From: Podospora pseudocomata
Lineage: Eukaryota > Ascomycota > Sordariomycetes > Sordariales > Podosporaceae
Reading direction: 5' to 3'
Length of the DNA: 64,000 bases
Assembly (NCBI RefSeq): GCF_035222375.1
Contig: NC_085890.1
Coordinates: forward strand, 2,852,001 to 2,916,000
The translations under genes were made by a program, and so were the position numbers. A model generated the notes under the pieces. That model was not told the DNA's origin and did no database searches. It was given only the letters and a program-made list of their open reading frames with translations. The first letter of the stretch is position 1. Each line of letters begins with the position of its first letter. Below are positions 46,583 through 57,172 of this stretch, one piece after another.

Positions 46583-47236
46583 ATGGAAACCCATCACATC
46601 ATTCACAAGAACCCGGAGGCAAAAATGAGCTCTCTGCCCACCAACACCTTGAGTACTCACCAGCTGTTCAGGTTTCCACCGCAGTCCATGGAGTCACCCC
46701 TCGCTCTTCAGCTTTCAAAACTTGGGTTAGAAGACCGCAATCCATCAGTGCTTCTGTCTTTCTCTGGTGGCAATCAAGGTGGCAGCTCAAGCAAGTCCGA
46801 GTCGGTCACACCGTATTCGAATTTGACCCTACCGAAAGCTACACCTCCTCGTCGTAACTCGACATCTAGCCCTCAGCTGAGAAGGCTACATAAAGCCTAT
46901 TATCGGTCTCCTGCTACCCGAGGCTCAAGGCCCGTAGGTCAGTATCTCGTTGTTCTCCCTGCCAATTCTTTCCTCGGCGACGTCCTTCAAGACAGCTTCC
47001 CGGCCCGGAGCCAAACTAACATACCACATTGTGTTTGACTTTCAGATTCTTCCATCTGTACTCTACATTATTCGGAGCCAAAGCTTCACCAGGAGGAAGA
47101 GAAGGTTGCAGAGCCAAACAGATCGAACGTGGGTTGCGCTGTGGGGATGCGTTGGGCTTTGGCCGAGCACAGACGTCGGAAGCGGGAAAAGGACACCTTC
47201 GCACTTTCGGCTAGCATGGAAGGAATGAGGTTATGA
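46583..47236 (+). CDS. Small Ser/Pro-rich protein of unknown function
   Basis: Predicted join(46583..46937, 47046..47236), 181 residues. The 108-nt intron has a GTCAGT donor and a TTTCAG acceptor and keeps frame. The protein starts METHHIIHKNPEAKMSSLPT, is rich in Ser, Pro, Leu and Thr, and contains a basic motif SPQLRRLHKAYYRSP; exon 2 ends with a charged helix (RWALAEHRRRKREKDTF). A start at the second Met (MSSLPTN) is also possible. There is no recognised domain, signal peptide or membrane segment; it is probably an orphan gene of the accessory region. Support comes from the clean intron and the frame, not from homology. Confidence 0.5.
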
Positions 47237-47616
47237 GGATCTGAGAGCGAGGATATCAATGATGGCTGGGCTGGTGATTTCAACGTCAACATATTTGGTG
47301 GGAGACGGAATCAAGGAGCAGCGCGGTCAGTGTTGACAGCCATGACCCACTTGAGGTTAGGGATGTGAATACAAGGGACCTTGCCATATGTAAGATACGT
47401 TGGATACGAAGATTGGATGTACATGGTCTTGTCTCATAATAGCCAGAACATCGGACTGGTTAATACTTTTTTTGCTGGTTGACATCTGCGGGGGGACAGC
47501 CTGGTGACAACAGAGTGCCGGTGCTGCTGCAAGCTGGCATGATGGATACCTTCAAAACAGTCAAAGAAGCCTGGAAACTTTATTTCGCAGCCCATTAACC
47601 ATCTTCAAAATGTATA

Positions 47617-49477
47617 ACGTATTTGATAAGCGAGCGGATCGGATAAGCGAATGGATCGATTTCGCACGCGATATAGCTCTCTACCTGCAACATCAATTTC
47701 CTCCACCATACTAACATGTCTTCGATTCCAGTTGAGGCAAAAGTTATTCTTGCACTTGAAGCCCTTAAAAATGACCCTAAACTAAGACTTAAAGCTGCAG
47801 CGAGGCTCTGTTCTATACCTTACACTACCCTCCATCGCCGACGCGCTGGTAAGCCTGCACGACGCGATATTCCAGCCAACTCGCGTAATTTGACGGATCT
47901 AGAGGAGCAGACGATAGTTCAGTACATCCTTGAGCTATCTGCACGCGCATTCCCACCTAGATTAAGTGGTGTGGAAGATATGGCCAACCAACTGCTACGC
48001 GTACGCGACGCGCCCCCTGTTGGCAAGCTCTGGGCACACAACTTCGTCAAACGCCAGCCACAGCTCCGTACGCGTTTTACACGTAGATACGACTACCAGA
48101 GGGCCAAGTGCGAGGATCCAAAGGTCATCAGCGAGTGGTTCACGCTTGTGCGGAACACCAAGGCCAAGTACGGTATTGTGGATGACGATGTCTACAACTT
48201 CGACGAGACTGGGTTCATGATGGGTATTATCTTCGCGGGCATGGTAGTTACGACCTCAGACGGCCTTAGCAAGGCGAAACTGGCCCAGCCTGGCAACCGC
48301 GAATGGGCAGCGGTGATCCAGGGGAGTCAATGCCCTCGGCTGGGCTATCCCTCCCTTCATCATCTTGGCCGCACAGTACCACCTTGCTAACTGGTACACC
48401 GAGTGCAACCTACCGTCTACCTGGCGCATCGCAACCACCGATAATGGCTGGACTACCAATCTGGTAGGCCTAGATTGAATCAAGCACTTCGACTATCATA
48501 CAGCGTCCCGCACAAAGGGCAAATATCGGTTGTTGATCCTCGACGGCCACGAAAGCCACCACTCGACCGAATTCGAGCGCCACTGCCAGGAGAACAACAT
48601 CATCACGCTCTGCATGCCTCCGCATTCTTCACACTACCTCCAGCCACTCGATGTCGGCTGCTTTGGGCCATTGAAGCAAGCGTACGGCCGCCAGATCGAG
48701 GACTTGATGCGCATGCATATCAACCACGTAAGCAAGCTCGAGTTCCTCTGTGCCTTCCGCGAGGCCTTTTTTGCCTCTATAACAGAGAAGAATATACAGG
48801 GTGGCTTTGCAGGTGCTGGCCTTGCGCCGTACGATCCAGAGAGGGTGCTTTCCAAGCTAGATGTAAAGCTTCGTACGCCAACACCTCCAAACTCACGGCC
48901 CGGCACTGCACAACCTTGGGTCTTCCAGACACCACACAACCCCCGAGAAGCTGACTCGCAGTCAACGCTTATCAAGACTCGCATTGCCAACCATCAAAAT
49001 AGCTCCCCGACTTCAATGTTGGCTGCTGTGGACCAGCTTGCTAAGAGTACAATGGCTGTGATGCACCAGGTGGCTCTCCTTCGTGCAGAGAACACTTCAC
49101 TCCGCAAGACCAACGAGGCACTAAGTAAGCGCCGGAGAGCCAAAAACACGTGTGCGGCTCGGAGGATCACTTACTCTGCAAGATGCAAAGGATATACTTG
49201 ACCAGAAGGCCGTGGGTGGGGAGGCAGCGCAAGAAACGCAGCAGGATGGCGGTAATGCAGGGGGAGCTCGTACGAAGGTTCGGTGCTGTGGTGTGTGCGG
49301 CAAGCCTGGCCATAATGCACGTACATGCCAGGAGGCTGCAGAATCATCTGATTCATCTGTTTCTGATTCAGTTATTGTAGTTTCCTAGTGTTGTGGTTGT
49401 GTAATTGAGGATAGTTGTGGTAGGGTAACAGAGAGTGCGCGACTCGCTTATATGCGCGACTCGCTTATAATGTACGT
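47617..49477 (+). mobile_element. Fot1/Pogo-type DNA transposon (copy B)
   Basis: A 1861-bp element flanked by TA, inverted relative to copy A. The right end reads CTCGCTTATAATGTACGT and the left end ACGTATTTGATAAGCGAG, each with a second subterminal GATAAGCGA or GACTCGCTTATA motif. The terminal motif (ATAAGCGAG) differs from copy A (ATCAGCGAG/GGGTGACCC), while the transposase genes are closely similar, so the two belong to related but distinct subfamilies. Confidence 0.9.
47716..49388 (+). pseudogene. Pogo-family transposase, interrupted (copy B)
   Basis: Starts MSSIPVEAKVILALEALK. It carries the HTH, a CENP-B-type HTH (FPPRLSGVEDMANQLLRV), the catalytic segments NFDETGFMMG, LLILDGHESHHS and YLQPLDVGCFGPLK, and a C-terminal zinc knuckle CCGVCGKPGHNARTC. 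Compared with copy A there is an extra G near 48322-48326 that shifts frame, a TGA replacing a Trp codon near 48476, and a further frame change before the zinc knuckle. The N-terminal 60 residues differ more from copy A than the rest does. Confidence 0.88.
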
Positions 49478-49817
49478 TATCCTTCAACACTTACCTTGGT
49501 CAACACTTTCCCAGGCCCCCCTCACTTTGGGTGAAAACAGACGGCTTGTGTTTACACACACATCAGGGAGGAGCCAATGTCCATCGACAAGAGTAAACAC
49601 ACTCTGGATAGAGTCTCAAAGACGACCAGTCAATCCACCTTCAAGGACATCAAATACGTTTATAAACATAAAGGCAACGCTTTATTTCAGCTGTGCAGAT
49701 AATTTACTCTACAATCCATGACGCTCATCTTCTCCCTCCACTTCATCATCCTCCATTTTCTCAAGCCATTATAAGAAACACTGGTGGGCTCCAGATCCAT
49801 GATAAGCCATTCATAGG
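49478..49817. other. 340-bp gene-free stretch right of transposon B
   Basis: Nothing recognisable. Confidence 0.5.
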
Positions 49818-50554
49818 CTATCGAATCCGTTGGGAAGCCACGATGGTCACATCGTGGAACTTTTCAGGCAGAGGGCCCCTAAACACCAACCAGAGGAGAA
49901 ACAAGGTTCGGTCGAACTGCTCATAATAAACAATCCAAAACAATGCTGTTGCGTAAGCCCCCCAAAAAGACCCTGTGCCAGAGCTGAATTGAACGTTCCA
50001 CAAATTCCAAAGAATAAGGAGACGGATAACAAGGTGACCCGACCATAATGCTAGTTATACAACCTTGGAAATAGAATTATGATAGACAGTGGCAGCAGCA
50101 GGTGGATATGGGACATGGTTTCGAACTGCTCAGAATAAACCATCCAAAACAATGCTGTCGTGTAAAGCCCCCAAATAGACCCTATGCCGTAGTTGAGTTG
50201 AAAGCTCCACAAATTCCAAAGAATAAGGAGACGGATAACAAGGTAACCCGACCATGAGGTTGATCTCTCCAACATTTCAATCAGAATTGCGATAGACGGC
50301 AGCAGCTGCAGGCGGATATGGGTCGTGATGCTGTCCTTTGGCGTTTTTATATACCAGACGGATTTAAACGAAGAGCCTTCCTCAGACGGAGAGCCTTCTT
50401 CAGACTGGGAGCCTTCCTGCTTTTGTTCCTCAACAATATTCACACTCGAGGTTGGTGTTACTTGCCCTGGTTCGCTGTTGGGCGATTTGGTGGTGGCAGC
50501 CGGTGTTGATGTAGCCCATGTTGGTCTTTCTGCGGGGATTGGTGTTGTTTTCGG
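49818..50554 (-). CDS. Unresolved small membrane-protein gene with tandem internal duplication
   Basis: The minus strand from about 50554 reads PTWATSTPAATTKSPNSEPG, an acidic Ser/Glu repeat (QSEEGSPSEEGS), then a hydrophobic segment LVIRLLILWNLWSFQLNYG and LYTTALFWMVYSEQF. A second, homologous copy follows: LVIRLLILWNLWNVQFSSG, FWGAYATALFWIVYYEQF, ending VTIVASQRIR. The two copies are linked by a region with a stop, probably removed by a short intron ending TAG near 50052 or else marking decay. No ATG is clearly the start; a TAG at about 50555-50557 may be a splice acceptor, implying an exon further upstream. I do not recognise the family. Boundaries are approximate. Confidence 0.4.
49900..50310. 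repeat. Tandem duplication of about 200 bp
   Basis: Two copies, about 49900-50095 and 50110-50308, share blocks such as CCAAAACAATGCTGT, CCACAAATTCCAAAGAATAA, GGAGACGGATAACAAGGT and AACCCGACCAT or ACCCGACCAT. They encode the two hydrophobic repeats of the minus-strand gene described above. Confidence 0.85.
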
Positions 50555-50677
50555 TGTCTAACCGCCCGGGCCAACCTCATTCCCCCCCTTCTCCTCATCA
50601 CCGCCCTCAGCAGCCACCACTTCCTCATCCCCAACACCACCAGCAGGACCACCATAAACAACTTGCTCTCGATCCCT

Positions 50678-51526
50678 CTAAGATCTCAGCCCATCATCCG
50701 GCAGCCCCGCCACAGCCTCAGGCGTCTGAATCCACCCCTCATCCCCCGCCGCCACCAGCCCGGCAAACCATATATTCGCCATCTTCTTATATCCCCTATC
50801 ATTAGGGTGCGTCTGATCAGCAAAATCCACCCCCTCCATCGGCCCCTGATCGTTGTGCATGTCCACCAGCACAATTCTCCTTCCCTCATCCCTCAGGCTC
50901 TTAACCAACCTCCGAAACTGGTCATTTATATCCAACACCCTCCTCTCCACGACTGGATCCTTATTGAGCAGCAGTGTTGAAAGGATCACCACTGCCCGGG
51001 GTGACAAGGTCCAGCAATCCTTCAACATCGCCTCCATCCTCAGCGCGGCAGTACGCACATCCTTATTCTGCAACGCATCATTCGTCCCCGCATTCACAAG
51101 AAAAACGCTGGGTTTGTATTTCGGCACCGACACCGCAGCGACGGCTCTAGAGTGGACTTCGTCGATGCGGGCGCCTGGCCAGCCTTCCACATCGTTGTCG
51201 CGCATTATGCCCGCTTTTCGTGAGCCGACGAAGTTTACCAAGGTGTTGCCGGCGGCGACGAGCTGGTTGCGGAGTTCGTTTCGGTAGCCGTTGCCGTCTG
51301 TGGAGGCTTGGCCGTAGGTTATTGATGCCCCTAAAGGCATGATGCGGAGGGGGGTGGCGTTTGCTATGGGTTGGACGGCGCGAGAGCCGAGGTTGAAGTG
51401 GTTTACTGCTACGCCTTGGTTTGCTAGGGGGGTTGCCAGCGCTGCGTGATGCGTTAGAGAAGGACGGGGAGAGGGGAGGAGAAGGGGGAACGCACCGAGT
51501 ATGAGGTTGTGTATTGGGAGGAACAT
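50678..51526 (-). CDS. Secreted SGNH/GDSL-type esterase (CE3-like)
   Basis: Predicted complement(join(50678..51441, 51496..51526)), 264 residues. The 54-nt intron (GTGCGT to CAG, branch CTAAC) is a multiple of three, so the frame is open even if retained; splicing gives a cleaner signal peptide, MFLPIHNLILALATPLA. The SGNH motifs are clear: block I RIMPLGASITYGQ with the nucleophile near Ser50, block III VNAGTNDA, and block V DQTHPNDRGYKKM with the Asp-x-x-His pair. Block II Gly lies around NFVGSRKAG. Such enzymes deacetylate or de-esterify plant cell-wall polysaccharides outside the cell. The stop after GLPDDGLRS is followed by sequence that stays open in the same frame for many codons with coding-like composition, hinting that relatives may be longer. 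Substrate is inferred from the family only. Confidence 0.9.
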   Translation of the reverse strand: MFLPIHNLILGAFPLLLPSPRPSLTHHAALATPLANQGVAVNHFNLGSRAVQPIANATPLRIMPLGASITYGQASTDGNGYRNELRNQLVAAGNTLVNFVGSRKAGIMRDNDVEGWPGARIDEVHSRAVAAVSVPKYKPSVFLVNAGTNDALQNKDVRTAALRMEAMLKDCWTLSPRAVVILSTLLLNKDPVVERRVLDINDQFRRLVKSLRDEGRRIVLVDMHNDQGPMEGVDFADQTHPNDRGYKKMANIWFAGLVAAGDEGWIQTPEAVAGLPDDGLRS

Positions 51527-52154
51527 TTTGGCTGTAAGTGGGGTTTGGTGGTGATGGTGTGAGGCGTGATAGGTATGTGAGGGCAAGTCCCGAGAAGACA
51601 GCAAAGCCCCCGATATCGTGGGTGTAAGTGATGCGATGTGGACAGCTGCCAGAGGGCGAACGTCGCAGGATTGCCAAGTGAACGGCAAAATGTGTTAAAA
51701 ACTTTTTTAAAAAAAGGTCCAAGAGGAGCAAACACCACAACAACCCGTTCCCGGACTTGTCGAACACCTATTTATATGTACACCCAAGGAAACTCCCTTT
51801 TGCCAGTCGGCCACGATATCTTGGACCACACCAGCCAAGGAAAGGGGGGAAAGAAGCCAAGGCAAGGCAGAAAGTTCACAAAGCCGCCGGGACCGCCGTG
51901 TAAGTCAATCGGAAACGGACCGATGGTGATGTGGTGATCACGAAAAATGTCTCGGGTGACTGGGTCGTTCCGCATGCGGGGAGGGGGGGATGGTCTGGAA
52001 CAACCGGAGCAAAAGGAAAAAGGTATGTATGCAATTTAAGAGCAATACCGTAATCTTGATAAGAGGCAGCGAGGTCCTTTGGATTTAAAATGTCGCAATA
52101 TCCTGATTAAGTGTTGCAGTGTAATACCGGACGTCGTGTGTATGTGTGTGGTGT

Positions 52155-52190
<36 letters not shown>

Positions 52191-53672
52191 AATAGGCTAA
52201 AAAGTTGGGGATAATATGGGCAACAAGCGGGTGGTGGTGATAAGGTAGTTTTGTCAATATCACCCGAGGAAGCCGTGGCTCAGCTTCCTGTTCATTGTTG
52301 GAACTGGTGGCATCATGTTGCTGGAGGGTGGGTTTTGCTGTGGTTGGAAGGAGGTAAACAAAAAAAGGTTCCTGGGGTGGCGGGGACGAGTAAGGGGACG
52401 GCAGTCATGATCAAGAAAGAGAAAGACGTGAGACGCTAGCGTAGGGCCACCAGCCGGGCAGGGCCACGATGTCGGGTGTTGACCGACGGTGTTGCGTTAG
52501 ATACCCTGCGGCGGAGAGGAAAGTGGAGGCGAGATGGTAGGCTCCCTTGCGTCGCTGTTGGCTGACCACCTACCTACCGTGAGACTGAGCCTGTGGTTGC
52601 CCTTGCCCTTGCCCATTCGTCTTCTGCCGTCTGATCATGTTGGCACAGTTGGCAGGCAGCATACAGACATTGTGCTTCATGCGGCAGTCAGCAGACAGAA
52701 CAGACAGAAACCTCACCATCACCATGAAGCAGCTGCCAAGAAGGCAGATCCAGCGCGCCGGTTTTCGTTGCCCTGCGAGTGGGATGCCTGGTTCTGGTGC
52801 CAACAGATCTTGTCAATCAATTGCCCATCAGGGACGAGGGGGGGCCGGCTAGGGCCGCTTATCCAAACTTGGCTTTTCTTAGCTTCACTGAGCCCTGCAT
52901 GCATCCCCACCCGCGTCTGGACCACCTTCGCCGGCCCTGCTTCCTCGTGGCTGCGAGTGGCACCTGTCATTGGCTCTCGGTTACGAAATTCCAGAAGCTC
53001 TCTCATCATCCATTGTCCCCGGCGAGCACGACAGGCACGTTCCCCAAAGACGCGGGGGGCCGGACCCCCAATATGGGATATTATGCTTCGATATTCGATA
53101 ATTTATCCTGGGTAAACTGGGTGGCCGGTTCGTGAGGTACAACCTGTCACCGACGCGGGGAAACTGCCTTCTGTGAGCTGAGCTGGCCTCCTGCGATCAC
53201 CAAATGGTGTCGTCGGCGGCGCACGACCTCGGCCCAGTCACACCGATGCACAAGTTCCCCGCGCTCATCATTGGAGGCTGGGCAGGCCTGTGGGGAGAGG
53301 TGGCCGAGTTCTCGCAGCTTGCCGGCAAGCTCTCATGCGCATTCGGGTAGTGATTTGCTCTCGAGAGCTGCATGTTCCAGCGAGTTGCTGATGTTGTGGT
53401 CCGTTTGCTCCGAAAGCAGGTGGTTGTTGCTGAGGTGAGCGATCAAATTTCCGTACCCAGAATGCCAAGCTTTGTGCCTGGACCAACACAACGTCAATCT
53501 TATCAAGCACGGACCACATGAGGTAAAAAAAGATTCGAGACACAACATGCGAAAAAACATAAGCAATACTTGGACTATCACATCTTTATGTGTGTGTCTG
53601 CTTCCATAACAGCCCCCTTTGTACACGATCTCGATAGAAGCAACTGGGAGATTCGACAGACCAAAAAATGCA
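51527..53672. other. 2.1 kb gene-free stretch
   Basis: Promoter of the esterase gene, then a TG microsatellite and mixed sequence. An open frame on the plus strand at 52534-53115 (193 codons) has no domain and is not called. Confidence 0.5.
52134..52189. repeat. (TG)n microsatellite
   Basis: About 56 bp of nearly pure TG repeats with two or three A interruptions, seen directly. Confidence 0.95.
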
Positions 53673-53678
53673 AAAGAA
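53673..53678 (-). terminator. Pol III terminator of the tRNA-Glu gene
   Basis: A run of six T on the minus strand, about 5 bp past the mature 3' end of the tRNA gene; this is the standard RNA polymerase III stop signal. Confidence 0.75.
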
Positions 53679-53682
53679 AGGA

Positions 53683-53774
53683 CTCGGATACCGGGAGTCG
53701 AACCCGGGGCTGTTGAGAGAACAGGCACTTCTGAGAAGTGAGAGTCAACGATGTTACCGCTACACCATACCCGA
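53683..53774 (-). tRNA. tRNA-Glu(CTC) with intron
   Basis: On the minus strand the acceptor stem TCGGGTA pairs with TATCCGA (one G-T wobble), the D-arm region carries TGGTGTAGCGGTAAC (A box), and the T-arm CCGGG-TTCGACT-CCCGG is perfect (B box GGTTCGACTCC). The anticodon stem TTGA/TCAA encloses the loop CT-CTC-A, so the anticodon is CTC (53740-53742), decoding GAG as Glu. An intron of about 21 nt (about 53718-53738) sits in the canonical place, one base 3' of the anticodon. The remaining mature length is about 71 nt plus CCA added later. Transcription depends on Pol III and TFIIIB, whose Brf1 subunit is encoded at 23782. Confidence 0.9.
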
Positions 53775-55327
53775 TGAGGATGGTTCCGATTGAATTGATT
53801 GGTTGGATCATGTGACTTATGCCTTGAAGAATAGAGAGAATTACTGGCGTGCCAATCAGGACATTGAAAACCATCACTATGGTTGGCTTGAAGTGGAAAC
53901 CCATCAGCTCTCACCAGTTACACCCACCGTCATTGTGCAGCGCAAACAAGAAACACAATGGGTGCATGTGAGTCCATAGTGACGTTTTACAAGCAAGAAA
54001 GCGCCTTGGAACGATGAGAAACCGCTCAAATGTCCCGAGTTCATCCAGCCCTAAGACAGACTAGCTAATGAGGTTTGTGGCGCAGTCAAGCTTGCTGTCA
54101 GGTCTTGGGTCTCAATGCTTACTCGTAGCCGCACATAAAATTGGGGCCTGCTTATACGACCTTCCGGAATGGAGACAAGCTTCAGGATGACGGACGCCGC
54201 AGCGGGCAAGCTGTTAGAGGACAAATGTGCCCTGCATTGACAACGTGTTGACCGCGTCCCTGGGATTTGGGTTTAGTACTGCCAAGGAATGAAGCACTGT
54301 GGGGTGATAAGATTCTTACCTCGACCACTTTTCTGCCCATCCCGACTATCATTCGGCCAAGAGAACCTTGCAGGTAGTAAGGCATCCAACAGCGATGGCC
54401 TGACCTCACTCTCCACCAAGCGTGGCTTTTATAGGTTCAACTTACGAGCTGATATCTGCCAATGTCACGATGAAGGCGTCCCAAGGAGCTTTGCAAAGCA
54501 AGTGCTAAACTATTGAGCGCTAAGGGTGGAAAAGGCATCACTAGTGAAGACGTCACAGTCAATCTCTCAGTCTGCCTTGGTTGATACACATCTCAAAAAA
54601 TAAATCTTTGCCATGCTTCATACCAGCGAGTGTGCGGTGGAGTACCTGTTCCGGATAACAGCACCCGCTCACGAACTTTCGACTGAGTGGGAGGCCGCCC
54701 GTTCGCAAATGGGAGAGTTCTTGGATTCGCGATGCGTCTCCACACTACTGAGATTGAAAGAAAAGGCATACCACAGTTTATGCAACCTGCTTATTTGCTG
54801 TAGTCTTCTGGAAGTCGGCGACGAATCTGAACCTCACACAATCCCCAACGTAGTTAGCTCGTTCCGCCGCTTTAATCAGGCCTGCTCAGGACGGCTCAGG
54901 GTCGGCTCCCTTGTGCTCAGTCTACGCTCAGGTTTTGAACACATGGTCCTCTGAAACCGCAGGGCTCGTCAAGAACAACAAGTTGAGACACAATATTTCA
55001 GTAGAAGCCATAAATAGCCCCTGAGGAAAGAATCTGTTGGGCTCCACACGGCTTACGCAGGATCTAAAAACGAATATCTCTGTGACGGGGTTCTCCTCTA
55101 CACAAGGGGCAGTCATTTCCGGCTTCTATCTACTTTCCTTTGCTGATTCACACCCATCATACAATCGCTTCTAACCTACACATTTTCCCTTCCATATATT
55201 ATTTACTATCCGCACGTTTACGAAGTATTTTCCTAATAGGGGAAGCGAAGAGTGTTGAGGAGCACTTCCGCCCTTAGGAACTACGGTGTGTTCGCCTATC
55301 TTGATATCTTCCTGCATAGTTAACATC
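53775..55327. other. 1.5 kb without a clear gene
   Basis: An open frame at 54613-54954 (113 codons, starting MLHTSECAVEYLFRI) could be a small orphan gene but has no domain, intron or homology clue; I leave it uncalled. A motif AGAAGCCATAAATAGC near 55004 resembles the repeats at 56.8-57.0 kb. Confidence 0.4.
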
Positions 55328-55984
55328 TTATTGCCCCACAGCCGCCGGAAAGTTGACCTTGTTTCCCAACTCGTAGTAACTTTTGGTTGAGTAGGTGACA
55401 GAAATTTCATCTTTATATTTGTGAATGATGTTTTTGCGTCTGGACGTGGTCTTGGCCTTGGGCCAGAAAATAGGGTTCAGTAATCTTATTGGACATGGTT
55501 CGTCGGGAGGAAAATCCCACGCTACTCCTTGTATTGTTACCTCGACGTTGTTTTTGTTCAAGATGGATTCTTCATCTTCATTTTTCTGCTGGCCAGGTCG
55601 GCTGAGGCGATTTGAAATGTTCTCTATAAACACCGAATCGACTTCAATTCCTCGTTTGAGTCGGAATACCGTAGAATTTATTGGCCCATGTTGTACAAGG
55701 ACCCATTGGTTCCTAAAATTACCTTTTGTCCAGTCAAAAAGTTTAGCATTCTCATCAACATCTTTTTGAGCAGTCCGTGATAGCATCTCCAATTGTTGAG
55801 CTGAAGTCATGATGTCTGCCGGGTTTTCCCTATTCTCAACCCAGGACAGGAAGCTCTGATCAACCGGCTCAGTATCTTGCTCGGAATCCTGCTCGGAATC
55901 CTGCTCAGCATCTTGCTTGACATCCTCCTCGGCATCCTTCTTAACACCCTTCTCGGCATTCGGAAAGCGGGGGCTTAGTTCCAT
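55328..55984 (-). CDS. Orphan acidic protein of unknown function
   Basis: Single exon, 218 residues, starting MELSPRFPNAEKGVKKDAEE. The N-terminus has short acidic repeats (KQDAEQDSEQDSEQD), then FLSWVENRENPADIM and a helical segment. The rest looks like a compact beta-rich domain with well-spread hydrophobics (NQWVLVQHGPINSTVFRL, VEVTIQGVAWDFPP, KDEISVTYSTKSYYEL) ending NKVNFPAAVGQ. No signal peptide or membrane segment. I do not recognise the family. Its codon content looks more AT-rich than the core genes at 3-26 kb, as expected for accessory DNA. The nearby upstream DNA has a (TG)-rich patch at 56040-56068. Confidence 0.55.
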   Translation of the reverse strand: MELSPRFPNAEKGVKKDAEEDVKQDAEQDSEQDSEQDTEPVDQSFLSWVENRENPADIMTSAQQLEMLSRTAQKDVDENAKLFDWTKGNFRNQWVLVQHGPINSTVFRLKRGIEVDSVFIENISNRLSRPGQQKNEDEESILNKNNVEVTIQGVAWDFPPDEPCPIRLLNPIFWPKAKTTSRRKNIIHKYKDEISVTYSTKSYYELGNKVNFPAAVGQ

Positions 55985-56816
55985 GGAGCTTCTTTTTGGC
56001 AGGTTTGGTCACTTTGATCTGTTTTCCTGTCATTTTGTGTGTATGTATGTGTTTGTGTGTGTGTGAGAGAAATGTAAACTAGAAGCCCTGAGAGATGTTT
56101 TCCTTGTACTTATAGGTGTGCGGATGTAAGTTCTAGAAAGCGAAGCTATTTCTGGCTACAGTATGATCTACTCAACATCTAGCTCAGATAACGCGAATAT
56201 CATCTAAGCGGCTTCAAGCGCTTATTGATATACGCTTTACGCCAAATACCGCTGTCATCTGTCTCATCTCAAAGACAAATCTCGCTACATAGATGCAGAA
56301 CTGTATCTTTAAACATATGTAGGTCGCAATGTAGTCTCCTCCCGGTACCTATCATTTGCCTAAGATATAGCTATGGAAGAGCATACCTATGTTCTGCTCT
56401 CCATTGCCGACATCAAATTCCTGATGTTTGTACCCAACGAAGATCCGAACGGCGTGCCTGGTAGAAGATACTTTATCACTTCAACTCAAGCTAGCCACAG
56501 GGTGACTCTAGCCGTCATACCGAATACTTATCCACATTTTCACCCCTGCCGTCCACGGTGAGCTCGATTCCGTGCGGAGATTTGATTCCTTAGTATTGAG
56601 GTCGCTCAGGTGGCTGTCAGGTGGCTGCATGGGCTGGTGAGGTCTTCCGCATACTGAGCGGACAATAACTACACCTGCGGGATTCGTCCTCGGCAGCCTT
56701 AAAAGCATCCGGTGCTCAACGCTCCCTTTCTGGTGGGTCTGTTTGGCTCCAAGAGCCATTTCTGGAGTGCAGCTATTCGGTTTGACAGGTATTATGACGA
56801 GGATCTGCTGCCTTTG
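55985..56816. other. 0.8 kb gene-free stretch
   Basis: Promoter of the orphan gene on the minus strand plus unassigned sequence; the 62-codon frame at 56373-56561 is too short to support. Confidence 0.4.
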
Positions 56817-57040
56817 TAGAGTTAGAAACAGCTTCTGTATACAAATCATTTAGCCTAAGGCAGCGTTAGAATTATGATATGAAATCCCAGCCTCTGCAAA
56901 AGCCAGAAACGGCTTGTTTCATTTTGCCTGTGTAGGCAGCGATGGTCCGCCTTTCCTGGAGTCAGAAACAGCTTCTACGTTTGACTTAGGCAACAAGGCA
57001 TAGGGAATCGCTGCCTCTATCGAAGCCATAAATTGCTTCT
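56817..57040 (+). repeat. Four diverged direct repeats with core GTCAGAAACAGCTTCT
   Basis: Copies centre on 56817-56836, 56899-56918, 56958-56976 and 57022-57040, spaced about 60-80 bp. Each has a GCCT-rich lead, then a variant of AGTCAGAAACAGCTTCT (for example AGCCAGAAACGGCTTGT). The AAGC/GCTT core is a short inverted repeat. Confidence 0.6.
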
Positions 57041-57172
57041 AATAGCAATACACAACAAGTCTGTAGGCGATTGTGGATGCAACCACGCTTCCGGATTCTT
57101 AAGACGATCTCCCTCGTTGATTCTCTTCTTCTTTTGAATCATCATCCGTTGCAACATGAGGGTGTCAAGGAG

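Noticed and set aside
52534-53115. 193-codon plus-strand frame
   Set aside because: No domain and no coding-like bias; the opposite strand is equally open.
54613-54954. 113-codon frame starting MLHTSECAVEY
   Set aside because: Could be an orphan gene, but no intron, domain or regulatory signal supports it.
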